Source of the DNA: CAYFZR01 sp046760505 [NCBI: Candidatus Hydrothermarchaeota archaeon]
Lineage (GTDB): Archaea > CAYFZR01
DNA: 20,914 bases
Reading direction: 5' to 3'
Assembly (NCBI GenBank): GCA_046760505.1
Contig: JBHIEG010000027.1
Span: 1 to 20,914 of the forward strand
Position numbers and translations under genes: made by a program. Shown here in pieces: positions 12,869 through 20,512 of the stretch. A model generated the notes under the pieces. The model made no database searches, had not been told where the DNA came from, and saw only the letters and a program-made list of their open reading frames with translations. Every line of letters starts with the position of its first letter. The first letter of the stretch is position 1.

Positions 12869-13750
12869 TCACAGATTTATATATTTGTTGCTTAAGTATT
12901 CTTCTAATCTACTGTTTACTTCTTTCTCTGTAGGTATTTTTGAACATCCCATACTTTCAAGGACTATTGATGCCAGTGAAGATGCAAATAAACCGCATTT
13001 TTCTATATCTTCTCCTTTAATGAACTTATAAAGGAAACCCGTTATAAAAACGTCTCCAGCACCAGTTGGATCTACCACCTCTCTGGGTGGTATAACTGGA
13101 ATATCTATCCTTTTTTTCTCATAAATAGTAGATCCTCTATCTCCCTTTGTCACGATTACTAAATCACAGTACTTTTTTATCTTTTCTACTGCTCTTTCTT
13201 CATATTTAGAAACATTCCTCAATTCTTCATCACTTATTTTTATTAAATCCACGTGTTTTAGAAATAAATCCATATCTTCCCATTTTTTCGAAACAACTGA
13301 GTTTTTCTCTATTTTTCTAAAAAAACCCTGAGGATCTAATGAAATAAATTTGTCTCCTAGTTCTTGAAATACACCGAGAGAAATCTCATCCAATACTGGA
13401 CATAAATGGATATAATTTATTTTTTTGTATCTCTCGGGAAAATCTTCTATTTTTATTTTGGTACATTTGTGCATAACTCTCTGAGTTCTTCTAAAATTTT
13501 TGTCGTAGAAATTTATGAATGTCGTCGTTTGGTTTTCTTTTTTCACACCCTCTACATCTATGCCTCGAGAGATAAATTCATCGAGTGCAAAATCCCTTCC
13601 AACCTTTGAGACAATTCCGCACCTTAATCCGAGATTGGAGGCACAAAGAGATCCATATGTTACGGAGCCTCCTATGCTGAAATTTTTTTCATTCTCAATT
13701 TCTATGATGTCACGAGTAATATGTCCGCAGAATATGATATCTAACTTCAT
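12869..13750 (-). CDS. PfkB-family carbohydrate or nucleoside kinase
   Basis: A 293-residue ribokinase-fold kinase that transfers phosphate from ATP to a sugar or nucleoside hydroxyl. The N-terminal substrate-binding signature GGSVTYGSLCASNLG is at about 27-41. The C-terminal motif DPTGAGDVFITGFLY contains the catalytic aspartate and anion hole. VTKGDRGSTIY precedes it. The substrate is not determined: it could be a sugar, sugar phosphate, inositol or nucleoside. The start at ATG 13750 has a TATA box (GTGTTTATAAGG, 13774-13785) about 29 bases upstream, consistent with leaderless or near-leaderless expression. The C-terminal codons carry the tRNA-Gly promoter. Confidence 0.85.
   Translation of the reverse strand: MKLDIIFCGHITRDIIEIENEKNFSIGGSVTYGSLCASNLGLRCGIVSKVGRDFALDEFISRGIDVEGVKKENQTTTFINFYDKNFRRTQRVMHKCTKIKIEDFPERYKKINYIHLCPVLDEISLGVFQELGDKFISLDPQGFFRKIEKNSVVSKKWEDMDLFLKHVDLIKISDEELRNVSKYEERAVEKIKKYCDLVIVTKGDRGSTIYEKKRIDIPVIPPREVVDPTGAGDVFITGFLYKFIKGEDIEKCGLFASSLASIVLESMGCSKIPTEKEVNSRLEEYLSNKYINL
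12874..12886 (-). promoter_or_regulatory. TATA box of tRNA-Gly inside the 3' end of the PfkB kinase gene
   Basis: AAATATATAAATC on the minus strand is centred about 30 bases before the tRNA 5' end. The same bases encode the kinase's final Lys-Tyr-Ile-Asn residues, so promoter and coding sequence overlap. Confidence 0.6.
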
Positions 13751-13828
13751 GAATTTTAGTTATGTTTTTCTTCCTTATAAACACTCAGAATCAAAATTAA
13801 TATATACATTAAAGTTCCAAAAAAAGAT

Positions 13829-13844
13829 GGAGGTGAATTAATTG
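13829..13844 (+). promoter_or_regulatory. Ribosome binding site fixing a TTG start (DUF3566-like gene)
   Basis: GGAGGTGAATTAATTG is identical to 11734-11749. The TATA element TTAATATATACA (13797-13808) predicts transcription beginning at about 13829, so the mRNA would begin almost exactly with the ribosome site. Confidence 0.6.
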
Positions 13845-14174
13845 TTTGAAGAGAGGGAAATCAAAAGATTTGGCGTCTTTTCAGTTTTCAAGATATCATT
13901 CGTCATATATTTCGTAATATTTTTGATCTTCGGATTGATCATGGCCTTAATACTAGCCCTGGGGATTGGTGGCGCAATGATGCCTGCCTTCCATCATCAA
14001 TTTGGCCTTCCAACCGGAGGGGGAACCTCCATGACATTTGCCATTGGGGTAGCAAGTGCTATCATAGGCTCTATAGTATACGGGATTTTTGGCGGCATCA
14101 TGCTCGCTATCATGGCGTTGGTCTATAACATAGTTGCTTCTCTGGTAGGCGGGGTGAAGGTAAAGGTAGAATGA
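13842..14174 (+). CDS. DUF3566-like small transmembrane protein
   Basis: A 110-residue protein. A short charged N-terminus (MFEEREIKRFGVFSVFK) is followed by a long hydrophobic segment (about 18-43), a glycine- and proline-rich loop (FHHQFGLPTGGG), and a glycine-rich second membrane region (about 64-103) ending VGGVKVKVE. This layout matches archaeal and bacterial DUF3566-type membrane proteins, whose function is unknown. The start is TTG 13842, set by GGAGGTGA five bases upstream; no better start exists. It is divergent from the PfkB kinase. Confidence 0.68.
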   Translation: MFEEREIKRFGVFSVFKISFVIYFVIFLIFGLIMALILALGIGGAMMPAFHHQFGLPTGGGTSMTFAIGVASAIIGSIVYGIFGGIMLAIMALVYNIVASLVGGVKVKVE

Positions 14175-14257
14175 TCTATACTATGTTATACTACATCGTA
14201 TCTATATTACATTGCATCTACTCGAAATATCAAAAGTATGAGAGGAATTAAAATAAT

Positions 14258-14279
14258 CTGTCATAAAATAACCTGTCAT
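14258..14279 (+). promoter_or_regulatory. Direct repeat CTGTCAT flanking a TATA box
   Basis: CTGTCAT occurs at 14258-14264 and 14273-14279, around the TATA element CATAAAATAACC (14262-14273), which is centred about 26 bases before ATG 14293. A 15-base period and this placement would suit an operator for a repressor. It is only a seven-base repeat and could be chance. Confidence 0.35.
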
Positions 14280-14292
14280 TGAATTGATATAA

Positions 14293-14697
14293 ATGAAAGG
14301 TAGAGAAAACCTACTGTTGGACTGGCTTACAGGCTTGGTTTTGGTAATAGAGAAATTCTGTGGAAAAGAAGCCTCATTTTTAATGAGAAAAACCGGAGAG
14401 AATACCGCGAAATTATTGATAGAAAGGAGATGCCCTAAAAACCTTAAAGAATTAATTGAAGATGATGTGATGAAAAAACATGGTATGAAATTCGAATTAG
14501 AAGAGAGAGAAGATGGGATTATAGTAAGAATGTTTGAGTGTCCTTTTAATAAAAATAACCCAAACAAACTTTTTTGCCACTTCACAGATTCTTACTGGGG
14601 AGAGATAGGAAAGTACTACGATCATGAGGTTGAAGTAAAAAAAAGAATAGCAGACGGAGAAGATTATTGCGAGTTAATACTTAGAAGGAGATTTTAA
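14293..14697 (+). CDS. V4R / methanogen-output-domain-like protein
   Basis: A 134-residue protein with five cysteines. The N-terminal helix (WLTGLVLVIEKFCGKEASFLMRKTG, split over about 11-35) is followed by RRCPKNLKELIEDDV and an alternating beta segment, EDGIIVRMFECPF. The end, VEVKKRIADGEDYCELILRR, resembles the closing signature of V4R (4-vinyl reductase-like) and related archaeal output domains, which bind small molecules or metals and act as sensors; the first cysteine of that signature is replaced by arginine. FCHFTDSYWGEIG is also reminiscent. The identification is tentative. The start at ATG 14293 fits the TATA spacing, implying a leaderless mRNA. Its stop codon lies within a repeat related to the one after the gene at 4109. 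Confidence 0.6.
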   Translation: MKGRENLLLDWLTGLVLVIEKFCGKEASFLMRKTGENTAKLLIERRCPKNLKELIEDDVMKKHGMKFELEEREDGIIVRMFECPFNKNNPNKLFCHFTDSYWGEIGKYYDHEVEVKKRIADGEDYCELILRRRF

Positions 14698-14713
14698 AGT
14701 ATTTTATACTGAA
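14682..14713. repeat. Dispersed copy (left part) of the palindromic repeat
   Basis: Thirty-two bases match 4856-4887 with two differences, beginning TAGAAGG and continuing through AAAGTATTTTATACTG. The right terminus CCCCC is missing. As in copy 1, it sits on a stop codon: here the TAA at 14695-14697 is part of the repeat. Confidence 0.65.
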
Positions 14714-14745
14714 ATGTTTATTTTTATTAATCAAAATTTAAAATC
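14690..14745 (+). terminator. Inverted repeat across the stop codon of the V4R-like gene
   Basis: GATTTTAAA (14690-14698) and TTTAAAATC (14737-14745) are perfect inverse complements separated by 38 AT-rich bases. A T-rich tract (TTTTTG, 14751-14756) follows closely. It may act as a 3'-end hairpin or terminator, but it is AT-only and weak. Confidence 0.35.
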
Positions 14746-14798
14746 CTAATTTTTGTAGTCGGTAACTTTATGTAAGGATAGAAACAAACTACATTAAG

Positions 14799-14996
14799 AT
14801 GTCTGAAGAGAGATTAAGGCTAATCGAGAAAAGATTATCAGAAAATGAAAAGAAGTTAACGGAATTAGACAAATTATTTAAGAATGGGGAGATTACAGAA
14901 GACGAATATACAGCCCACCTGTACACACTCGAAAAAAATAAGGAGTCTCTGAAGGACATGGTTGAAATTCTTAAAAAAGACATGACTGATAAGTAA
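14799..14996 (+). CDS. Small coiled-coil protein with a SHOCT-like motif, 65 residues
   Basis: A short, highly charged helical protein. Residues 24-39, LDKLFKNGEITEDEYT, resemble the SHOCT short helical motif (LxxLxxxGxITxEEF), which is common at the ends of membrane or nucleic-acid-binding proteins but here stands alone between two coiled-coil stretches. ATG 14799 has a TATA-like CTTTATGT (14766-14773) about 29 bases upstream. It is a single gene between the V4R-like gene and the DMT transporter. It probably mediates oligomerisation or protein contacts; the partner is unknown. Confidence 0.65.
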   Translation: MSEERLRLIEKRLSENEKKLTELDKLFKNGEITEDEYTAHLYTLEKNKESLKDMVEILKKDMTDK

Positions 14997-15092
14997 TTTT
15001 CCAGAATCTTCTCCTTCGTTGTTAAAGTATATAAGGTATAATCTCGAGAGAGTAATTTTCCGTAAACTCTTTACAAAATACCCAATATTTTC

Positions 15093-15965
15093 ATGGATTT
15101 GGAGATGGAAATGGATGAATTCGAGGGATATGTAAAGATAGCTCTCGGAGCAATTTTAATGGGTTCTGTTGGAATATTTGTAAAGAGCACCACCGGAATG
15201 AATGTAGGATCAATAGTCTTCTTCAGAACGTTCATCGGGTTTGTCATCCTATTCTCAGTTTTTTACTTTTCTAGGCATTTAACTATCTTTAAGGATAAAT
15301 CAGATCTTAAATATTTGGTTTTGTCAGGAATACTCACAGGATCTACAATTTTTTTATATTTTAAAACTATGAAGGAGATTTCGATATCGGTTGCGATTCT
15401 GTTATTGTACACCGCGCCTGTTTTTGTGGCAATACTTTCTCCGGTGTTGATTAAAGAGGGAATCACAAAAATAACCTTGGTATCTCTATTTTTCTCAATT
15501 TTAGGTATAGTTCTCATCGCTGAACCATATAAATTGGGCTTAGGTTCACAATACTTTTTTGGAATCTCTATTGGAGTCCTCTCTGGTCTTACATATGGTC
15601 TAGAAATGATAACCGCGAGGTATCTCTCTCAAATGTACTCTGGTATTACATTAGCGGTTTGGGTGAATCTGATCACATCTTTCATGTTTTTCCCCTTTGC
15701 TTTAAAAACCCCATACCATGTGATAATGGAAAATGCGGTGATTTTAGTCTTCCTTGGATTGATACCAACTGCAATAGCCTTTTCTCTGTACTTCTCTGGG
15801 TTTAAGAAGGTGAAAGCTTCAAATGCGAGCATAATATCTCTGTTGGAGCCTGTAAGTGGGGTCTTTTTGGCATTTTTAATAATGAATGAGGAATTGAAAA
15901 TGAATGTGGTGTTAGGTGGCTTTCTTATTTTATTTAGCGTGTATTTATTAGTTAGAACCGATTAA
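15093..15965 (+). CDS. EamA/DMT-superfamily transporter
   Basis: A 290-residue integral membrane protein with two EamA repeats of about five helices each. The first begins ALGAILMGSVGIFVKS (about 17-32) and the second begins GISIGVLSGLTYGLEMITARYL (about 156-177). Typical signatures are the FFRTFIGFVILF helix early in repeat one and ASIISLLEPVSGVFLAFLIMNEEL near the end. Members export or import amino acids and other metabolites; the substrate cannot be inferred. The start at ATG 15093 gives an acidic N-terminal tail (MDLEMEMDEFEG) before the first helix; alternative ATGs at 15105 and 15111 are possible. It converges on the UspA gene, eight bases apart. Confidence 0.88.
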   Translation: MDLEMEMDEFEGYVKIALGAILMGSVGIFVKSTTGMNVGSIVFFRTFIGFVILFSVFYFSRHLTIFKDKSDLKYLVLSGILTGSTIFLYFKTMKEISISVAILLLYTAPVFVAILSPVLIKEGITKITLVSLFFSILGIVLIAEPYKLGLGSQYFFGISIGVLSGLTYGLEMITARYLSQMYSGITLAVWVNLITSFMFFPFALKTPYHVIMENAVILVFLGLIPTAIAFSLYFSGFKKVKASNASIISLLEPVSGVFLAFLIMNEELKMNVVLGGFLILFSVYLLVRTD

Positions 15966-15973
15966 ATATAATT

Positions 15974-16414
15974 TCAGCCTTTTCCTCCTCGCCAAACAAG
16001 TATTGGTATTTCTCTTGGCGCCTTCTTTAAAACGCCTTCGGTAACGCTCCCAAAGAAAAATCTCTCGGTTGGCTCGGTATGAGTAGCCATCAAAATTACA
16101 TTTGCTCCGATTTCTTTTGCTACCGTCAATATCTCTTCTACAGGTTTGCCCTTTCTTATAATGGTTTTAATTTTTATTCCACGCTCCGTTGCAATTTTTT
16201 CAGCCTCTTCCGTTATTTTTTTGGCGTATTCTCTTAAAATATTATCTGTTAAACCAATCTCCCTGTAATATCTGAATGGAGGTTGATACTTAACGTCGCA
16301 TACCGTTAACACTATAATTTCTGAGTCTTTGAACAACTCGATCGCTTGTTCTAATACAAAGTAGCTGCTTTTGGATCCATCCACCGGGACGAGAATTTTT
16401 TTGAACATGTTCAT
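15974..16414 (-). CDS. Universal stress protein UspA family
   Basis: A 146-residue single-domain Usp protein. The opening FKKILVPVDGSKSSYFVLEQAIEL and the closing GSVTEGVLKKAPREIPILVWRGG are typical, as is NVILMATHTEPTERFFFGS. The usual nucleotide loop GxxGx(9)GS has lost its first two glycines (THTEPTERFFFGS), so ATP binding is doubtful. The start at ATG 16414 has a TATA box (AAAATTATATATGTG, 16432-16445) about 24 bases upstream; the second ATG (16408) is a close alternative. It is divergent from the MFS transporter and shares its short upstream region. The role is likely stress response, with no more specific clue. Confidence 0.85.
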   Translation of the reverse strand: MNMFKKILVPVDGSKSSYFVLEQAIELFKDSEIIVLTVCDVKYQPPFRYYREIGLTDNILREYAKKITEEAEKIATERGIKIKTIIRKGKPVEEILTVAKEIGANVILMATHTEPTERFFFGSVTEGVLKKAPREIPILVWRGGKG

Positions 16415-16487
16415 TTGGAAGTGGCTCCTTCACATATATAATTTTCCGAGGTTAAGTCTTTTTATGTAAATTGTCAGAATCATTACC

Positions 16488-17654
16488 ATGAGGGCAAACT
16501 TCAAGGGAATTGACATAAACATCATATTGCTTGGCATAGTAAGTTTTCTAACAGATGCTAGCACCGAGATGATTTTGCCTGTCTTACCCATGTTTATCAC
16601 CACTTTAGGCGGTTCTGGACTGATAATAGGCTTAATAGGTGGGCTCGGAGATAGCATTGCCAGTGTACTAAAGGTTTTCTCTGGTTACTGGTCAGATAGA
16701 CTTGGAAGAAGAAAGATCTTCGTTTTCTCTGGCTATGCAACATCATCGATCTCAAAGTTAATCCTTCCCTTTTCAAAGACATGGCACTATGTTTTGATCT
16801 TAATTCCATTAGAAAGAGTTGGAAAGGGATTGAGAACTGCTCCAAGGGATGCAATAATAGCAGATTCTGTAAGTAGTGAAGTAATTGGTAAATCTTTTGG
16901 AATTCACAGGGCCATGGATACTTCCGGTGCTATCTTAGGTTCTATACTTGCATTTGTTCTGATATATTTCCTAAACTTAGACATAAGGAACATACTTCTG
17001 ATCGCAGGAATTGTTGCCCTTACAGCACTCTTTCCTATACATTTAGTAAGAGAGGAAGTGAAAAAGAAAGAACACATAAAAATAACTTTGAACGGATTTT
17101 CAAGGTCATTTTGGCTATTTATCATCGTAGCATCCATATTTGCTCTTGGCAACTTTACATACATGTTCTTTATACTTAGGGCTCAGGATTTCTTTACCGG
17201 AGATTATGCTGTTTCAATGCCTGTTCTTCTCTATGTTTTGTACAATATTTTCTACTCTGCCTTCTCCATACCATCTGGCATCTTGTCCGACAAATTTGGT
17301 AGGAAGAATGTCATACTTATTGGATACTCTCTTTTTGCCTTTACTTGCTTGGGCTTTGCATTTCTAGGATCTCTGACTCTTCTTATAGTTTTCTTCGCCT
17401 TTTACGGTCTTTCCTATGCATTCATAGACGGACAGCAAAGAGCCTTTGTTGTCGATTTATCTCCAGAAAAATTAAGAGGAACTGCACTGGGAATTTTTCA
17501 TACCGTGAGTGGAATTGCAACTTTTCCTAGTAGTTTGATTGCAGGATTTATCTGGCAGTTTATTAACCCCGAGATTACGTTTCTCTACGGATTTATAGTT
17601 GTGTCAACAAGTATTTTATTGTTCATCGTAGCAGACATAAAGTACTTCGAGTAG
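16488..17654 (+). CDS. Major facilitator superfamily transporter
   Basis: A 388-residue, roughly 12-helix MFS protein. The opening ILLGIVSFLTDASTEMILPVLPMF and FSGYWSDRLGRRKIFVFSGY are distinctive: the latter is the MFS signature between helices two and three. The second half repeats it as SIPSGILSDKFGRKNVILIGY. RVGKGLRTAPRDAIIADS after helix four places it in the subgroup of putative drug or metabolite exporters with this motif. The substrate is unknown. The start at ATG 16488 has a TATA element (TTTTTATG, 16459-16466) centred about 26 bases upstream, so it is leaderless. It is monocistronic. Confidence 0.9.
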   Translation: MRANFKGIDINIILLGIVSFLTDASTEMILPVLPMFITTLGGSGLIIGLIGGLGDSIASVLKVFSGYWSDRLGRRKIFVFSGYATSSISKLILPFSKTWHYVLILIPLERVGKGLRTAPRDAIIADSVSSEVIGKSFGIHRAMDTSGAILGSILAFVLIYFLNLDIRNILLIAGIVALTALFPIHLVREEVKKKEHIKITLNGFSRSFWLFIIVASIFALGNFTYMFFILRAQDFFTGDYAVSMPVLLYVLYNIFYSAFSIPSGILSDKFGRKNVILIGYSLFAFTCLGFAFLGSLTLLIVFFAFYGLSYAFIDGQQRAFVVDLSPEKLRGTALGIFHTVSGIATFPSSLIAGFIWQFINPEITFLYGFIVVSTSILLFIVADIKYFE

Positions 17655-17735
17655 ACAAAAAATTTATATCCATATTTATTTTTAATTAGCGAAAAACAAT
17701 TAGTTTTAACAAAGATTTGGGAAGAGGAATTTTTT

Positions 17736-18890
17736 ATGAGAATAGAAACCTTGAGGAAAAAAATGGAGGAAAAAAACATAGATGCTGCAATTCTAATTTA
17801 TTCTAGGGACGTTTTATATTACGCTGGAACTTCTCGTCCTTGCAACCTATTGATAACGAGAGACGATGCTTTCCTTTTTGTTAGAAGGGCATACGAATTC
17901 GTAGAAAAAGAGACTTACGTAAAGAATTTGATTAAAGGAGGGAGTTTTAAGTTAATAAAAGAAAAACTAGATGAATACGGAATTAAAGAGGGAGTAATAG
18001 GACTTGAGTTAGACATAATTCCAGCGAAACTATATCTAAGCCTAAAAAAGGTGTTCCCAAATTTTGCTTTCTTGGATATTTCGCCTTTAATTTTAGAGCA
18101 AAGGCTGATAAAAGATAAAGAAGAGATCAAATACACAAAGAAATCTGCCAAAATTACAGACAGAGGACAGTCTATAGCTAGAGAAGCAATCAGAGAAGGA
18201 ATGACCGAACTCGAACTGGCAGTAGAAGTTGAATCCGAGATGAGAAGAAACAGACACGAAGGAATCATATTTAATAGAAGGTTCGATGCAAATCTTCACT
18301 ATGGATTGATATCTTCTGGAGACAATTTAGATAAGATGACCGGATTTGCAAACGTTGTTACTGGAGTCGGATTGAGCAAATCGTTTCCACAGAGTGCCTC
18401 TGAAAGGGTTATTAAAAAGGGAGACATGATAGTAATCGATATAGGCGGAGTATACAAAGGATATCATTCCGATAATGGAAGGACCTATGTTATAGGAAAA
18501 ATTGAAAAGAGGCAAGTCGAAGTTTTTGATGAATTGAAAGAAGTTCAGCAAGAGATCTTAGATAATGTTTGTAATGGATTAAAATCCAGTGAACTATATG
18601 AGATCGCATTAAAAAAAGCAAATGAAGGCAAATATAGCGAATTTTTCATGGGATATGGCGAGAATAAAGGAAATTTTGTTGGACACGGTTTAGGTCTTGA
18701 GATAGATGAACCTCCAACCATAGGTCCCTACGATCAAACGGTTTTGAGGAAAAACATGATACTGGCAATTGAACTGAACACAATAATTCCAGAGTGGGGA
18801 GCGGTAAAACTTGAGGATACTATTTTAATTAAAAAGGATGGATACGAAGTATTGACCGATACTGAGAGGGAAATATTCAGCGTGGGATAG
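17736..18890 (+). CDS. pepQ: M24-family metallopeptidase (Xaa-Pro dipeptidase/aminopeptidase type)
   Basis: A 384-residue cytoplasmic peptidase with the usual two-domain layout: an N-terminal creatinase-like domain (about 1-130) and a C-terminal pita-bread catalytic domain. All five metal ligands are recognisable: two aspartates in IDIGGVYKGYHSDNGRT, the histidine in FVGHGLGLEIDEPP, the glutamate in LAIELNTIIPEWG, and the glutamate in KLEDTILI. These enzymes release residues next to proline, using two metal ions. The sequence does not separate dipeptidase from aminopeptidase. ATG 17736 follows a GAGG site (17724-17727), and a TATA-like AATTTATATCC lies at 17663-17673, so this mRNA has a leader of several tens of bases. 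Confidence 0.88.
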   Translation: MRIETLRKKMEEKNIDAAILIYSRDVLYYAGTSRPCNLLITRDDAFLFVRRAYEFVEKETYVKNLIKGGSFKLIKEKLDEYGIKEGVIGLELDIIPAKLYLSLKKVFPNFAFLDISPLILEQRLIKDKEEIKYTKKSAKITDRGQSIAREAIREGMTELELAVEVESEMRRNRHEGIIFNRRFDANLHYGLISSGDNLDKMTGFANVVTGVGLSKSFPQSASERVIKKGDMIVIDIGGVYKGYHSDNGRTYVIGKIEKRQVEVFDELKEVQQEILDNVCNGLKSSELYEIALKKANEGKYSEFFMGYGENKGNFVGHGLGLEIDEPPTIGPYDQTVLRKNMILAIELNTIIPEWGAVKLEDTILIKKDGYEVLTDTEREIFSVG

Positions 18891-18963
18891 TTTTTTCTAA
18901 TTTCATAGATTTCAACCCGAAAGTACAAAAAGAAAAACTCCCTTGGTATTTAGGGTGTTGTGA

Positions 18964-19785
18964 TTGACCCTAAAAATTGTCAGCATAAATAAAAATGGAA
19001 TAGAAGACCACATGTCTATATGTGGCAATTTTCCTCAAATGGAGGGAAATCCTGACTTTATAGAGGGAAAAAAGAACAGAAAAAAATGGCTGGAAGATAC
19101 GATAGAAAAATTCGGTACTGTAGGAATGATTGCCTATGATAAAGGAAAACCTGCTGGTTTTGTTGAGTGCGTGCCCAGTTACTATCATCCCCTGAAAAAA
19201 TATGCTGAAAAGGCAAATTCTGTTACCATAAACTGTGCATGGTATCTCGAAGAATATGGTCTTCCCGTTAGAAAGGCGATATTGGACGAGATGTTTGGGA
19301 GAAATTTTTTTGATGTTTTCTTCAAGGATAAAGAAGATAAAAAGTGCAGGTTTGTGGACGTTTTAGCGGTAAAAGGTGCCCCAGTTATGCAATATGATTT
19401 TTACATTGAATATGGATTTCAAGAGGCAATTGAGTTCAAACAGGGAGCAATTCAATTTTTCCTGTTAAGATATCTCATGGATGGAGGTAAGGTGGAAAAG
19501 AAGACATTCGAAATTCAATATAAAAAGGAAGTAAAAAGACCATACGAATTAACTCTGAGCACGAGTAGACAATGCTGGTTTACGAATGTTTTAGCAGGCA
19601 AAGTAAAGAGAGCAGCGCTTGACCTAGGTGATATAAACATCATTGAAAAAGACTACTGGGAAAAAGGCGAGCCATTGTTTAATGAGGTCTTATTAAACGG
19701 AGTTCCAGCGTTCAAAGAGCCTATTTTCATGAAAGACGAAGAAGAAATCAAGGAGTTACTTAAAAAAGCCATGGAAGAGTCTTGA
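18964..19785 (+). CDS. GNAT-fold protein with a C-terminal thioredoxin-like (YoaP-like) domain
   Basis: A 273-residue protein. The N-terminal half resembles GNAT acetyltransferases of a distinct group: RKKWLEDTIEKFGTVGMIAYDKGKPAGFVECVPSYY split across about 41-80, and a later DVLAVKG...YIEYGFQEAIEF region. The C-terminal part (from about 185) looks like a thioredoxin-fold tail, with one cysteine (TSRQCWFTN) in place of the usual CxxC, and VLLNGVPAFKEPIF near the end, as in YoaP-type proteins. The start is TTG 18964: an in-frame stop lies directly upstream, and GGGTG precedes it. The acetyl-group acceptor is unknown. The gap to RNase HII is 55 bases. Confidence 0.65.
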   Translation: MTLKIVSINKNGIEDHMSICGNFPQMEGNPDFIEGKKNRKKWLEDTIEKFGTVGMIAYDKGKPAGFVECVPSYYHPLKKYAEKANSVTINCAWYLEEYGLPVRKAILDEMFGRNFFDVFFKDKEDKKCRFVDVLAVKGAPVMQYDFYIEYGFQEAIEFKQGAIQFFLLRYLMDGGKVEKKTFEIQYKKEVKRPYELTLSTSRQCWFTNVLAGKVKRAALDLGDINIIEKDYWEKGEPLFNEVLLNGVPAFKEPIFMKDEEEIKELLKKAMEES

Positions 19786-19840
19786 TAAGGAGAGATCGAG
19801 CATAGGCGATAAAATAAATCTGAAAGACGAGAGATCCCAA

Positions 19841-20512
19841 ATGATCGTGGGAATAGATGAGGCTGGGAGAGGTCCTGTAATTGGACCCCTTGTGATCTGC
19901 GGAGTTGCGGTTAAAAAAAATGAGATATTTAAATTAGAAGAAATAGGGCTGAGAGATTCGAAAAAAATCTCTTCAAGGAGAAGAATTGAATTAAGAGAAG
20001 TACTAGAGGAAATAGTTGAAAAATATCATGTCAGGATAATTTCTCCTAGAGAATTAGATGAAAAAAGGAAAAGAACCACATTAAACAAAATAGAGGCATT
20101 GGAATTTGCAAAGATAATCAGTGAGCTCTCTCCAGAAATTGCTATAGTTGATGCCTGCGATAGAGACCCAGTGAACTTTTTGTCAGATATCAATCATTAC
20201 CTGAGAAACCAATTCAGGATAGAAAATCAAAAAATAATATGTGAACATTTCGCAGATGAAAAATATCCCATAGTCTCTGCTGCCTCTATATTTGCGAAAG
20301 TAATCAGAGATTTGGAAATAGAAAAAATAAGAGAAAGATATGGAGACGTTGGAAGCGGATATACATCGGATCCTGTTACGATAAATTTCTTGAAAGAATG
20401 GATCAAAATCAATGATGAATACCCTGATTTCGTGAGAAAATCTTGGATCGCTGCCAAAAAAATAAAAGAGGCTAAATTTCAGAGGAAGCTGAGTGAATGG
20501 GGACCGATTTAA
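19841..20512 (+). CDS. rnhB: Ribonuclease HII
   Basis: A 223-residue enzyme that cleaves the RNA strand of RNA-DNA hybrids and removes single ribonucleotides from DNA. The four catalytic acids are present: D6 and E7 in GIDEAGRGPVIGPLV, D104 in AIVDACD, and D157 in SAASIFAKVIRD. The C-terminal GSGYTSDPVTINFLKEW and FVRKSWIAAKK segments, which help bind substrate, match archaeal RNase HII. The length is normal. ATG 19841 begins exactly at the conserved N-terminus. It may be co-transcribed with the GNAT-like gene. Its stop abuts the opposing acidic miniprotein gene with no gap. Confidence 0.95.
   Translation: MIVGIDEAGRGPVIGPLVICGVAVKKNEIFKLEEIGLRDSKKISSRRRIELREVLEEIVEKYHVRIISPRELDEKRKRTTLNKIEALEFAKIISELSPEIAIVDACDRDPVNFLSDINHYLRNQFRIENQKIICEHFADEKYPIVSAASIFAKVIRDLEIEKIRERYGDVGSGYTSDPVTINFLKEWIKINDEYPDFVRKSWIAAKKIKEAKFQRKLSEWGPI

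Noticed and set aside
14175-14250. Low-complexity TATACTA-like repeats after the DUF3566-like gene
   Set aside because: Short, irregular AT-rich words with no consistent period; consistent with base composition alone.
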